The notes: generated from the sequence alone by a model not told the origin. A stretch of DNA of 64,000 nucleotides from Candidatus Aenigmatarchaeota archaeon (GCA_016181005.1 JACPAE010000002.1:124001-188000); one strand, 5' to 3'; shown: positions 30,160 to 40,021, counted from the stretch's first letter. Translations and numbers: made by a program.

Positions 30160-30675
30160 TCACCTTGCCACTACCTCTGGCGATATTCCCAACGCCTTTC
30201 GTATCTCCCCTGACAAATCTCCTGCTTTAATCCTGCATTCCTGCAGTAAGTTCCGCCTTACATCATTGTACAAAGTCCTGAAATAAAGCCAGCGCAGGGA
30301 CTTGTAAATCCCGCTTTTCTGGATTATTGTGTTGCTTGGGGACTCTGTCCTTAGAATGCCTCTGATGATAATCGAGACTTCCCCTTCCTTGTTCGGATCC
30401 GTCGGCTGCTTGCCCTGCATTATCAGCTCGGAATAGATCTTTGACCAGTTGTCGTAAGTTTTCCTTATGACAAACCTGGAAAAAAACGGTATAGGTTCGG
30501 ATGTTATGTCCCATCTGAATTCCCTTTCCCACACGTCCTTTCCTCTGATGTCCCATATGGCCCTAAGCAGCTGAGGCACCACGCTGTAAAGCCTGAAAGG
30601 GTTGGGGCCTCTGTAGTCTATTCTTATCTGCCTGTCCGGCACCAGGCAATCGTCCTCTAAAATCCAACTGGCCAT
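30160..30675 (-). CDS. Uncharacterised protein, paralog of 30680..31207
   Basis: Shared YxGPNPxRxY...I...EREFRWD...RTExPxxTxxQ motifs. Confidence 0.65.
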   Translation of the reverse strand: MASWILEDDCLVPDRQIRIDYRGPNPFRLYSVVPQLLRAIWDIRGKDVWEREFRWDITSEPIPFFSRFVIRKTYDNWSKIYSELIMQGKQPTDPNKEGEVSIIIRGILRTESPSNTIIQKSGIYKSLRWLYFRTLYNDVRRNLLQECRIKAGDLSGEIRKALGISPEVVAR

Positions 30676-30679
30676 TAAA

Positions 30680-31207
30680 TCACGTTTGCGGTAGGAGATT
30701 GAAGAACTGCTTCAGCTCGTCGCCGAATTGCAGCAGAAGCCCCCTGCATTCTTCAACATACTTTTTCCTTATGCCCTGATAAATCAGCTTGTGGTACATT
30801 GTCCGGAACATCTCGTATAGCAGGCTTCTCTGCCAGACAGTATCTTGAGGGTACTCTGTCCTTATCTTCCCTTCAAAGCTGATCTTTACCGAGCCTTCCT
30901 TGCCGAACTCCTTGCTCGGGTGCGCGGTGCCGTCAATAATTACTGTGATGTCCTGGAAAGTGAACGTGTCCAAGTCCTTGATTGTCTCGAACCTGACATG
31001 GAAGCTTTCCCCCCCAGCCACCCTGTCCCATCTGAATTCCCTTTCCTGGATTTCCTTTTCTGTTATGCCGAACAAGGTTGTGAATATCTTGCGGATGTAT
31101 TCGTAGGTACGCTGCGGATTCGGGCCTGTGTACTCTAGAGTGGCCACCGGCCTTGGTATCAGGCAATAGTCATGAATCAATATTCTTGCTCTGGCGAATA
31201 CTGGCAA
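30680..31207 (-). CDS. Uncharacterised protein, paralog of 30160..30675
   Basis: YTGPNPQRTYEYIRKIFTTLFGITEKEIQEREFRWD; tandem duplicate. Confidence 0.65.
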   Translation of the reverse strand: MPVFARARILIHDYCLIPRPVATLEYTGPNPQRTYEYIRKIFTTLFGITEKEIQEREFRWDRVAGGESFHVRFETIKDLDTFTFQDITVIIDGTAHPSKEFGKEGSVKISFEGKIRTEYPQDTVWQRSLLYEMFRTMYHKLIYQGIRKKYVEECRGLLLQFGDELKQFFNLLPQT

Positions 31208-31252
31208 ACAATCACTAATAAGATATGTAAATTTAAAAGTATAAAGTATATT

Positions 31253-31435
31253 ATGGTGCTTTCGGAGCTTGCCGGCTGGGGTCTTATTGTCTTGGGTCTG
31301 TTCTTCATAATAGCGTTTCCCGGCATCCAGTCAGGCTTTGGGAGGGGCTACATGCCAGACGAGTTTGCGAATATGATAATTCTGATTGGCTTGATTCTCC
31401 TTGGTGTGGGAATCTTCTTGGTAGTTAAAACTTAA
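31253..31435 (+). CDS. Small two-TM membrane protein
   Basis: MVLSELAGWGLIVLGLFFIIAFPG...MIILIGLILLGVGIFLVVKT. Confidence 0.55.
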   Translation: MVLSELAGWGLIVLGLFFIIAFPGIQSGFGRGYMPDEFANMIILIGLILLGVGIFLVVKT

Positions 31436-31459
31436 TCTGGAGAAAAACGAAATAGTATT

Positions 31460-33223
31460 ATGTCGAATGTTGTCAAAACGGAGATTTACAACGAAGAGCC
31501 GGGCATGGGCTTGAACGCCAACCCGTTCGAAGGCGAGATGTATATTGATCTTACAGGCCCTATGGGCTCTATGAGCGGCTTGTACTACGGGCTTATTTTC
31601 CAGCTGCGTAAAGTCGGCTTTGAGACTCTTAAGATAGAAGAATGGATACAAGTTCCTCCGGTATTCAAGCAGTACTACGATTTGACCATACACCAGAAGG
31701 AGCAGCTTGAAGCGCAGATAAAGGCCGGCCTAGGGCAGATTGCCACAGCCATTCATGACTATGACCTGATTTCGCACGACCTGAGAAAGTACAGGGAATA
31801 CATGGATTACTTTACAAAAATCGAGAAGGGAAAGAAGATGATGATGTCTAAAAAGAAGCTGGAGAAGGACGAGGGAGAGCAGATGGCCAAGGAGGGTACG
31901 CAACTGCTGAGATCGGTTTTTGTCGACCAAGTTGACGCGCATACCGGAGAAGGCATTGCCATCAGGACAATCACTCCCAGATGGCCCACAATAATTGTCG
32001 ACTTTATGAGGTTGGACGACAAGGATACAGACCCGAAGAAGATTGCACAAAGGCATGGTTTCACAGAAGCCGAGGGCGCTGTGCTTTCGACCAAGAACAA
32101 GCTTTTCATGGAATGGAGGGACAGGCTGTTCAAACCCACTCTGCAGGAAAGGTTCCAGAATGTCAGAAGGCTTGTGGAGATGAGAAGGGCTTCTGTAAGG
32201 CAGTATACGGAAATGATCAAACCTACGATAGCAAGGTATAGGATGATTGATGATGCGCTTCGAACTCCTAGTGCTAGAGGTTTTCATACAAGATTTCTTT
32301 TTCCGCCTGGCTCGCAGGCTTACTCACTTGACATGACGAGAATTTGGGCATTCCTTCCGTTCGCACCTGCAGAAAAATACAAGGTAACACGGGATTTTTT
32401 TGACACTGTGACCCTGTCTGAGGCAGGATTCAACAAAAGAGACATAGAGATTCTTGCAAAAAATGGCGTGGATGTCAAAGAAACTCTACCGGCTTTGCCG
32501 GTTGAAAGGTCTATAGACGATATTGTCAGAAGATATATGCCAAACGTGCAGAAAACTTATAATGTGGAAATATCGATACATGACGTGTACCTGGCTCGAC
32601 AGCGGTTGTCGAACATCTACAGGACAAAGGCCATGCAAATGATTGGCGGTGTGCCGCGAAGGGAGAGTTTGCCAACAATGGCAGGTGGCTCCTGGCCGTT
32701 CAGCCCTTACTTCGTCTTCCTGGACATACCTTTCCTGAGAAATGTCATCAGGCTTCCTAACGGCACAGAACTGGAGGATATGATGGTTGACACCATAACA
32801 GTGCAGACAAGGAGCCAGAATGTCATGATCGTGACCATACTGGAAATGATTGCAAAGGAAAAGGAGCTGGAGAACTACATCAAACAGCTTTTAGGAGAGT
32901 TTGGGGGGCCGGATTTGAATCTGAAGAGCATCGAGGAACTTGTAAAGGAGGAGTATCCGGAAATGTTCGGCGGCGAGGAAAAAAAGGAGCGGAAAGAGGG
33001 GAAAGATTTGCTGGAGCCAGTTAAAAAAGTTCAACATGCTTTAGGCGACGTATTAAGCTCTTTAGGATTAAAGTTTGACGTTTTGCGGGCACGCGGACCC
33101 TACGAGTTTGCGATGGACGACAGGATTGCAGAGATGTTCCAAGTCGAGTCGATGGTTCAAGGCTATCTTTATGTTTTGCGGTATCTTCAGCAAGGCGTAA
33201 AAGTTCCTGGTATAAGGATTTAG
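31460..33223 (+). CDS. Large uncharacterised protein (587 aa)
   Basis: Long ORF, coding-like; no family recognised. Confidence 0.75.
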   Translation: MSNVVKTEIYNEEPGMGLNANPFEGEMYIDLTGPMGSMSGLYYGLIFQLRKVGFETLKIEEWIQVPPVFKQYYDLTIHQKEQLEAQIKAGLGQIATAIHDYDLISHDLRKYREYMDYFTKIEKGKKMMMSKKKLEKDEGEQMAKEGTQLLRSVFVDQVDAHTGEGIAIRTITPRWPTIIVDFMRLDDKDTDPKKIAQRHGFTEAEGAVLSTKNKLFMEWRDRLFKPTLQERFQNVRRLVEMRRASVRQYTEMIKPTIARYRMIDDALRTPSARGFHTRFLFPPGSQAYSLDMTRIWAFLPFAPAEKYKVTRDFFDTVTLSEAGFNKRDIEILAKNGVDVKETLPALPVERSIDDIVRRYMPNVQKTYNVEISIHDVYLARQRLSNIYRTKAMQMIGGVPRRESLPTMAGGSWPFSPYFVFLDIPFLRNVIRLPNGTELEDMMVDTITVQTRSQNVMIVTILEMIAKEKELENYIKQLLGEFGGPDLNLKSIEELVKEEYPEMFGGEEKKERKEGKDLLEPVKKVQHALGDVLSSLGLKFDVLRARGPYEFAMDDRIAEMFQVESMVQGYLYVLRYLQQGVKVPGIRI

Positions 33224-33224
33224 T

Positions 33225-35051
33225 ATGGTATATCATCTTACAGTTTCAAGCGGCTTGGGAAGCATAGGAAGGGATCCCAACTTGATGGGTCTTGGGAAGA
33301 AGATTCCGTCTATTCTTACTTACGGAGTTAATGTCGTGCAGGCGGACATGGAGACTTTTACATCCGCCGAATTGTTCGAGCCTGAGGTCGAGAACCTTGT
33401 GAAAAGGTTTGTAGATGATTTGGGCATTAAATGGGTTATGCACGGGGAGATAGGGCAGACTGTAGCTTTCGAAACAGCATTGCAGCAAGTTTGGAGGCAG
33501 GCACACAGGAGATTGCACCAGTACATGGACGCGATGTATGACAAGTTTGGCAAGCCGAAGAACATGAGCAAGTATCTGCCTGGTTATATTGACTTTCACA
33601 TTTCAAACATGATGTCGATTGGATATTTTGCCGAGAGGTATCGATTGGCTGGAATTCCTATGCTGGATTTCAAGGGAAGAAATTCTTGGATAGATTTGTT
33701 AAATGAAACTCCAGAATTGAAAGACTGGTTTAGAAACGAAGGTATGTTATATTTGGTTTACGGTCGTGAGATACCTGTTGTAGTAACTAGCGTCGACCAA
33801 ATCAGAAATAGGGCATCACAGGAAGTTTTGATGAGGAAAATTGAGGAGCTAAGTGCCAGGCCTGAAGTTCGCGAAAGAGTTGTAAGAGATTATATTCAAA
33901 GGTATGGTCGGCCGCCGGATGAAAGAAACATGAGGGATGCGATTGGTAATTTACCGGAAGCCCAACCGACAGACGAGGAAATAAAAACTCAAGTTTATGA
34001 CGAATGGTCTGGAGCGACTGCAACTAGATACGTCAGAGGAGCGATTACTGACGAGGAAATCGCTTATGTGCTTATAGCAAAATATCTAGAGTTCAAAAAA
34101 AATGATCCTAAGGAGCCCCTGTGGAAGATGTACTTTCAGGATAGGTCAATGAAGGATCTGGAAGAAAAATGGGCGCCTAAAAAACTTGTGAATACTGTTA
34201 CCGGTGAAATTTATCTTGATCCAGAAATTGTTGCTATGGTTGCAAGCAGATATGTGCTTGGGCATTTTGAAGCTGACCCGCTGAAGGAGTATACAGCTGA
34301 GATGATAAAGAAGAATCCGGGAAGGGAAGGAGATTCCTTCTATGAAAAGAGTGCGATTGACAAGCTGAAAATCATAAAGGTGCAGTTGGTTTTCGAAAAC
34401 CCTGAATTAAGCGAAGGGCAGATAGAAGGCCTGCAGAGAATCATACGTGCGGAGCACATGTATTATTTTGCCAAGGCGGCTGAACAAGTATTCAAAACAG
34501 ACCTGCTAAAGATTCTGATAGATCTCAATCACTGGCTGCATAATGCGATAGATCCGGCAAAAGAATTTGAGCAGATGAAGAAAGGAGGGCATGATTTTGG
34601 AAAGTATGTGAGGGCCGTTCACATTTACGAGCCGTTGCCCATACACCACCATAACCCGTTTGAGATCCCTTCAGACCAGCAGTTCAAGATATACAAATGG
34701 CTTTTTCAACTCAGAGGACTGGGGTTCAAAGAAGGCTATCTTGTTTTCGAACGCGGCGGCGGCCAGAATCCTTTTGAAATAACCAGGACCGCCGTGCTTG
34801 CATTAAGGCAGATAATCGAGAACTTGGATAAAGGAATTGACCCACAGAAGCTGCCGATATCTTTCTACGGCATCTCGCCAGAAGGAATCCTGTCCGAGCA
34901 GAGGCAGAGGGTTATTATGGTCGAGCATGCAAGGGATCCTTTGCAGGGGCTGATTATCGCACCTGAAGAGCAACATACTGCACTGGGCAAGGAAGCCCTG
35001 GCAAAGCCGGGTATGACGCCTGAAAAGTGGAAGAAGGAAGAGCTGAGATGA
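33225..35051 (+). CDS. Large uncharacterised protein (608 aa), possible xylose-isomerase/AP-endonuclease-2-like TIM barrel
   Basis: WVMHGEIGQTVAFETALQQ, YIDFHISNMMSIGYFAE, YVRAVHIYEPLPIHHHNPFEI, YLVFERGGGQNPFEITRTAV. Confidence 0.65.
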   Translation: MVYHLTVSSGLGSIGRDPNLMGLGKKIPSILTYGVNVVQADMETFTSAELFEPEVENLVKRFVDDLGIKWVMHGEIGQTVAFETALQQVWRQAHRRLHQYMDAMYDKFGKPKNMSKYLPGYIDFHISNMMSIGYFAERYRLAGIPMLDFKGRNSWIDLLNETPELKDWFRNEGMLYLVYGREIPVVVTSVDQIRNRASQEVLMRKIEELSARPEVRERVVRDYIQRYGRPPDERNMRDAIGNLPEAQPTDEEIKTQVYDEWSGATATRYVRGAITDEEIAYVLIAKYLEFKKNDPKEPLWKMYFQDRSMKDLEEKWAPKKLVNTVTGEIYLDPEIVAMVASRYVLGHFEADPLKEYTAEMIKKNPGREGDSFYEKSAIDKLKIIKVQLVFENPELSEGQIEGLQRIIRAEHMYYFAKAAEQVFKTDLLKILIDLNHWLHNAIDPAKEFEQMKKGGHDFGKYVRAVHIYEPLPIHHHNPFEIPSDQQFKIYKWLFQLRGLGFKEGYLVFERGGGQNPFEITRTAVLALRQIIENLDKGIDPQKLPISFYGISPEGILSEQRQRVIMVEHARDPLQGLIIAPEEQHTALGKEALAKPGMTPEKWKKEELR

Positions 35052-35197
35052 TCTGACCCTATTCTATCTCGTACTTCTCAAACAGCCTGTCTATAAGTTC
35101 TGTGATTGTATCCTGTAAAGCCGTTTTATCAAATCCTATGATAAGCGTATAATTATAAAAGATTTCTATAGTTTACCACTTCCAAGTGACAGTAACC

Positions 35198-35205
35198 TTT
35201 ATATA
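35198..35205 (+). promoter_or_regulatory. TATA box candidate (CTTTATATAC) upstream of nucleotidyltransferase gene
   Basis: 22-29 nt upstream of ATG 35227. Confidence 0.5.
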
Positions 35206-35226
35206 CAACCAAGTTAAGAGATATTT

Positions 35227-36084
35227 ATGTCTTTCGACAGGTTGGAACAGGAGCTGGAAGACGTGGAGCTTGCCAAAAAGCAGGCGCAGCAAAAACCTCA
35301 CCCGGCGTTGGCGGACCAAAAGGAAGTTATAGAAAAGGTTGTCAATTACACGAACGCCATCAGGAAGCAGTACGGGGAATTGATCAAGTCTGTTCTTATT
35401 TTCGGCTCTGTCGTCAAGGGCACGACGGTTAAAGGCTCTGATGTTGACGTCTGGATAATAGTAGATGACACGGCAACAAAAGCCAGTGACGACCTCAACA
35501 GGGTTATAGACCATCTTTATTTGATAGCAAGCGAAACAAAGGACCTGCACATACAAGTGCACACTCTGACAGAATTCTGGCAGTCGATTAGAATTGGTTC
35601 ACCCGAGTTTTCCAACTTTTTGAGATACGGGCTGACAATTTACGACACAGGCTTTATGAAGCCCATACAGAGAATGCTTCAGATGGGGTTGATTCCTCCC
35701 AGCGACGAGACGGTGAGCTTGAAGACACGTGCAGCAAGCACTAGGTACAAGAAGATAAAGCTTGACATCAAAGCGATGGTTTTCGAGCTGAGATACACTG
35801 CTTTGGATATTGTCCAGGCGGTTGTCATGTACCACTACAAGGAAACCCCTGACTACAAGAAGGCTCCGGAATTTCTGGAAAGGATGGTCAAGGAAAAGAA
35901 GCTGGAGCCGGAATATGTCGACAAGTTTATAGAGCTTGACAAGCTCTGGAAGGACATAGACCATGGCGATATAAAGGAAGTTGCGACCCAGCACTTGGAG
36001 CATGCATTGCAACTGGCGAAAGCTATAATTGACAGGATGAAGAAGTTATTGCCAAGAGATTTTGTCGGCGAAGAGAGCATGTGA
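35227..36084 (+). CDS. Nucleotidyltransferase-domain protein (MNT/pol-beta-like) with helical C-terminus
   Basis: VLIFGSVVKGTTVKGSDVDVWIIVDD. Confidence 0.8.
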   Translation: MSFDRLEQELEDVELAKKQAQQKPHPALADQKEVIEKVVNYTNAIRKQYGELIKSVLIFGSVVKGTTVKGSDVDVWIIVDDTATKASDDLNRVIDHLYLIASETKDLHIQVHTLTEFWQSIRIGSPEFSNFLRYGLTIYDTGFMKPIQRMLQMGLIPPSDETVSLKTRAASTRYKKIKLDIKAMVFELRYTALDIVQAVVMYHYKETPDYKKAPEFLERMVKEKKLEPEYVDKFIELDKLWKDIDHGDIKEVATQHLEHALQLAKAIIDRMKKLLPRDFVGEESM

Positions 36085-37334
36085 GTTCAATGGAAAGAGA
36101 AAAAGCTAGGCCAGAAGCTCCCAACGTCCAAATTCCGGACACGGCGCCGAAACTGGAGACAAAGGAACAGAGAATTGAGACTGTAAAGAAGTATGCAAAA
36201 AAAGTGCTGGAAAAGTACGGACAGTACATTAAGGCTATTGTAATGATGGGTTCTGTTGTAAGGGAAGAGTTCAAGCCGAAAAGCGATATTGACGTTTTCA
36301 TTGTTGTTGACGACGCGACTTTCAACCTGACTAACGAGATGCTTGACAAGATGGATGCCGACCTGTTCAAGATGGTAAACGAGATACCGGAAGTTTGGAT
36401 AGACGTGAAGAACGAGTTGGGCAAGGATGAGAAAATTTGCCTGCTCTCGATACAGCCTGTGTACACTCTGACAGAATTCTGGGATTATGCAAGAGTTGCT
36501 CATCCGATAATTTACAATTTCATCAAGGAAGGTGTCCCTGTTTATGACACAGGATTCTTCACGCCGATTAAAAGGCTGTTGGACATGGGGAAGATCCCTG
36601 CTACAAGGGAGGCTATAGAAAGCTACATGGAAGGCGCACCGAAGAAGTTGAACAGGGCAAAGACTGTAAAGCTGCTGATGCTTGCAGAAGATTGCTATTA
36701 TGCAATGCTTAATGCCTCGCAAGCCGTGCTGATGTTTATGGGTTTGTCTCCGCCGGTTCCAAGCAAGGCATATGACGAACTAACAACGCATCTGGTAAAG
36801 CCTGGCATTCTAGACAAGCAGTATGCTGAATGGCTGAAGGAGATTATTGAGATTAGAAAGAAGATAGAGCACAAGGAATTGATGGACGTCTCTGGTGCTT
36901 TTGTCGACGAGTGGATAGACAAGGCTGAGAAATTTGTTGACAAGATGTTTGGCCTGTTGAATGCACTGGAGGTCAGGAAGAAGGAGAAGGTTCTTGAGAG
37001 GACGCATGAAGTGATGTACAAGGCCGCAATTACTGCATTGAAGAGCTTGAAGAAGATGCCAGAGAACACAAGGGAGGAGGAAGTTTTGAGATCTGTCGGA
37101 GATTTGACGAAAGCTTTCAGGAAAGAATTTATTGACTCCAAGCTATTGGAAACCTATTATGCCGACGTGTGGGATAGAATTGAGAAAATGAAGGCACTGC
37201 ACGACGAGAAGAAGATAATGGAGATTCCAGACAGGGATGTTTATGAGATGAGGGAGCATGTGAGGAAGCTCATCAGGGACTTGGCTAAAGTTTTGAAAGA
37301 CAAGGGCTTTGCACAAGAAGACAAGATGGAATAA
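36081..37334 (+). CDS. Second nucleotidyltransferase-domain protein, paralog of preceding gene
   Basis: IVMMGSVVREEFKPKSDIDVFIVVDD; shared VYTLTEFW...YDTGFF motif; 4-nt overlap. Confidence 0.8.
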   Translation: MSSMEREKARPEAPNVQIPDTAPKLETKEQRIETVKKYAKKVLEKYGQYIKAIVMMGSVVREEFKPKSDIDVFIVVDDATFNLTNEMLDKMDADLFKMVNEIPEVWIDVKNELGKDEKICLLSIQPVYTLTEFWDYARVAHPIIYNFIKEGVPVYDTGFFTPIKRLLDMGKIPATREAIESYMEGAPKKLNRAKTVKLLMLAEDCYYAMLNASQAVLMFMGLSPPVPSKAYDELTTHLVKPGILDKQYAEWLKEIIEIRKKIEHKELMDVSGAFVDEWIDKAEKFVDKMFGLLNALEVRKKEKVLERTHEVMYKAAITALKSLKKMPENTREEEVLRSVGDLTKAFRKEFIDSKLLETYYADVWDRIEKMKALHDEKKIMEIPDRDVYEMREHVRKLIRDLAKVLKDKGFAQEDKME

Positions 37335-37367
37335 ATTTAATAACAACAATTACGGAATAGATAACTT

Positions 37368-38165
37368 ATGCCAATCAAGTTCGGTTTGCTTACGAATCCT
37401 CAGATAAACATAATTCAGGAAATAAAGACGATAAAGGACATTGGAGTTGACTACGTCGAGGTTGGTATAGAATGGCCAGGAGGTTCTACTGATTTCATCA
37501 TCGAAAACAAGGACATTATCATTAATCTTCTTGGGCAGTTCAAGCATCCTCCTGTAGGGCACACCGCATGGTGGATTGACCTGGGAAATATTTACGAAAT
37601 TGTAAGGAAAAGCTGGGTTGAGGAGGCAAAAAGGGCTGTGGATGCCGCAAAAGCACTCAAGCTAACGACTGTGAACTTCCATTTCTATTCTTCCAGGATA
37701 ACCGAGACCTACAAAGACTATCACAAGGAAATGCTGGACAACATAGTAAAGAGCTTGAAGGAAGTAGTGACTTACGCGAAGAAATACAAGATAACTGTGA
37801 TGTATGAGAATGCGCCTTTGAAAAAGGAGGTTGTGGGCATAAAGGAATACAAGTATGTTATCGACAAGGTTCCTGGCTTGAAGGTCCATCTTGACATCGG
37901 GCATGCTTTTGTGGAGAATGGAATGAAGGGCATCAAATCCTATTTAGCCACCTTTGGAAGCAAATTGCACCACATCCATATTCATGACAATAGCGGTGAA
38001 GGCGATGAGCATCTGCCGCTGGGTGACGGTGGCATTAACTTCAGGCAAGTGGCAAGGTGGCTGAAAGAAATCAAGTACGACAGAACTCTAACGTTTGAAG
38101 TCTTTACAAGCAAGCAAGATGCAAAAGAGTCTATACTGCGCTTCAAGGAATTGCTACCTAAATAG
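37368..38165 (+). CDS. Xylose-isomerase-like TIM barrel (AP endonuclease family 2)
   Basis: GVDYVEVGIEWPGG..., LKVHLDIGHAF, LHHIHIHDNSGEGDEHLPLGDGGINF. Confidence 0.85.
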   Translation: MPIKFGLLTNPQINIIQEIKTIKDIGVDYVEVGIEWPGGSTDFIIENKDIIINLLGQFKHPPVGHTAWWIDLGNIYEIVRKSWVEEAKRAVDAAKALKLTTVNFHFYSSRITETYKDYHKEMLDNIVKSLKEVVTYAKKYKITVMYENAPLKKEVVGIKEYKYVIDKVPGLKVHLDIGHAFVENGMKGIKSYLATFGSKLHHIHIHDNSGEGDEHLPLGDGGINFRQVARWLKEIKYDRTLTFEVFTSKQDAKESILRFKELLPK

Positions 38166-38447
38166 GTACACGACACCTTTCTGGGCCAGGAAAATTATTG
38201 AGACCATGTTTAATATAGAATTAGAAAACATTCCTGTTACTGGAAAAATAAGATATATGCCAGATATTGCATCCAGAATGCTAAGAGGATTTCTTTTGAA
38301 CAATGCAAAGGAAATGCCTTTAATTACGAAATACGCAACAGCAAACAAAGAGGCTGAACTCGGCAACAAACTAAAATACAAATGAAGAATAATAATCGAA
38401 ACTGCAATCAGCTGCGCTATTCCTGTTATTTTGTGTTCGACGCCCAT
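38154..38447 (-). CDS. Small multi-TM membrane protein
   Basis: MGVEHKITGIAQLIAVSIIILHLYFSL; overlaps the preceding gene end by 12 nt. Confidence 0.6.
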   Translation of the reverse strand: MGVEHKITGIAQLIAVSIIILHLYFSLLPSSASLFAVAYFVIKGISFALFKRNPLSILDAISGIYLIFPVTGMFSNSILNMVSIIFLAQKGVVYLFR

Positions 38448-38449
38448 GT

Positions 38450-38986
38450 TCATCTAGATATCCATTCTTTTTCTTTTACATTCTCGGATTTATTTGCATG
38501 TCTGGCGAGGGTGAACAATAAATCAGACAACCTGTTAACATAAGGAATTATATTTTCGTCTAGTTGTTTTTGTTTTGACAACGAAACTATGCTGCGCTCC
38601 GCCCTTCTGCAGATTGTCCTTGCAACTTGAAGCAATGAAGCAGTCTGGCTTCCGCCAGGCAAAATGAAATGCCTTAATTCTTGCAAATCTTTTTCAAATT
38701 TCTGAATATTTTCTTCGAGGAATTTTATATTATCTTTTGTTAACTGTGGTAATCTTGAATTCTCGGTAGAAGCTAATTGCGAGCCAAGAACAAACAAGTC
38801 TTCTTGGATTTTTTCCAAAAGTGAATCAATTTCTTCGTGTTTGTTAACTGCGCGGATTAATCCGACATAAGAGTTAAGTTCGTCCACATCTCCATAAGCT
38901 TGGACTTGGCATTCATCTTTACTGACTTTCTTGCCGCCGAATAAGGAAGTTTCGCCTTTGTCGCCTTGGCCTATGTTTGGCTTCAT
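38450..38986 (-). CDS. PduO-type cob(I)alamin adenosyltransferase
   Basis: GDKGETSLFGGKKVSKDECQVQAYGDVDELNSYVGL; ILPGGSQTASLLQVARTICRRAER. Confidence 0.9.
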   Translation of the reverse strand: MKPNIGQGDKGETSLFGGKKVSKDECQVQAYGDVDELNSYVGLIRAVNKHEEIDSLLEKIQEDLFVLGSQLASTENSRLPQLTKDNIKFLEENIQKFEKDLQELRHFILPGGSQTASLLQVARTICRRAERSIVSLSKQKQLDENIIPYVNRLSDLLFTLARHANKSENVKEKEWISR

Positions 38987-39082
38987 AAAAATGAATGTTA
39001 TTGTTAAAATAATAAGGTTAAGAAGGTTCTGTATTTAAAATTAACTTTGAGATTAATATTTTGAATTGTAAGTAAAATATAT

Positions 39083-40021
39083 TTAATCTTCTTTGGCTTT
39101 CTTTTCTAACTCGTCTTCAAGGCCCAATTTCTTCACCAATTCAGTGTAGCGGTTACGGATGGTCACTTCCGTGATATTGGTAGTGTCGGCAACTTCCCTC
39201 TGCGTCCTCTTCTCGCCAATCAAAACGCATGCAATGTAAATAGATGCAGCCGCAACGCCAGTCGGTCCTTTGCCTGAAGTTATCTCATGCTTCTTGGCTT
39301 TCTTCAAAATCTCTATGGCCTTTGCCTGGACCCTGTCGCTCAAACCGAGCATTGAACAGAATCTCGGAACATATGTTACTGGATCTGCAGGCAATATCCT
39401 GATGTTCAATTCCCTTGAAATATAACGATAAGTCCTTCCTATTTCCCTCTTCTCCTCTCCAGACGATTCTGCAATCTCGTCCAAGGTTCTCGGGCTGCCG
39501 AACTCCCTTGATACTGCATACGTCAAAGCCGCAATAACAGATTCTATGCTCCTTCCCCTGACAAGGCCTTTGTTGACAGCCTGCTCGTAATAACGGGCTA
39601 TTCTTTCGTGGACGCTTCTTGAAAGGTTCAAAAATGAGACGATTCTCTGCAGTTCAGACAAGGCAAAAGAAAGATTTCTGTCCTTGGACTTTATCAGTCT
39701 CTTGTGCCACTTGGTCAATCTGTAATACTGTGCCCTTTTCTTCGTCGGAACCTTGTAAAGCTCCCCGACACCCTTGCCTATCTCAGTTGTCATTCCCTTG
39801 TCATGCTTGGTGAATGTCAACGGAGCACCTGTTCTCGCCCTTCTTGACATCTGCTCCGTGTCGAAAGCCCTCCATTCCTGGCCTGTGTCGATCATTTCCT
39901 CTTCCATCACAAGACCGCACTTGTTGCACACAAGCTCGCCTCTTGTCAGGTCTTCCACAAAACTAGTGCTACCGCATTCCGGGCATGCTTTTCCTGCTCT
40001 TGCGGGTTTTGTCTTTTGCAT
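39083..40021 (-). CDS. tfb: Transcription initiation factor IIB
   Basis: Zn ribbon CPECGSTSFVEDLTRGELVCNKCGLV and two cyclin repeats. Confidence 0.96.
   Translation of the reverse strand: MQKTKPARAGKACPECGSTSFVEDLTRGELVCNKCGLVMEEEMIDTGQEWRAFDTEQMSRRARTGAPLTFTKHDKGMTTEIGKGVGELYKVPTKKRAQYYRLTKWHKRLIKSKDRNLSFALSELQRIVSFLNLSRSVHERIARYYEQAVNKGLVRGRSIESVIAALTYAVSREFGSPRTLDEIAESSGEEKREIGRTYRYISRELNIRILPADPVTYVPRFCSMLGLSDRVQAKAIEILKKAKKHEITSGKGPTGVAAASIYIACVLIGEKRTQREVADTTNITEVTIRNRYTELVKKLGLEDELEKKAKED

Noticed and set aside
38095-38385. Plus ORF 38095..38385
   Set aside because: Antisense to a more convincing minus-strand membrane protein and overlapping the TIM-barrel end
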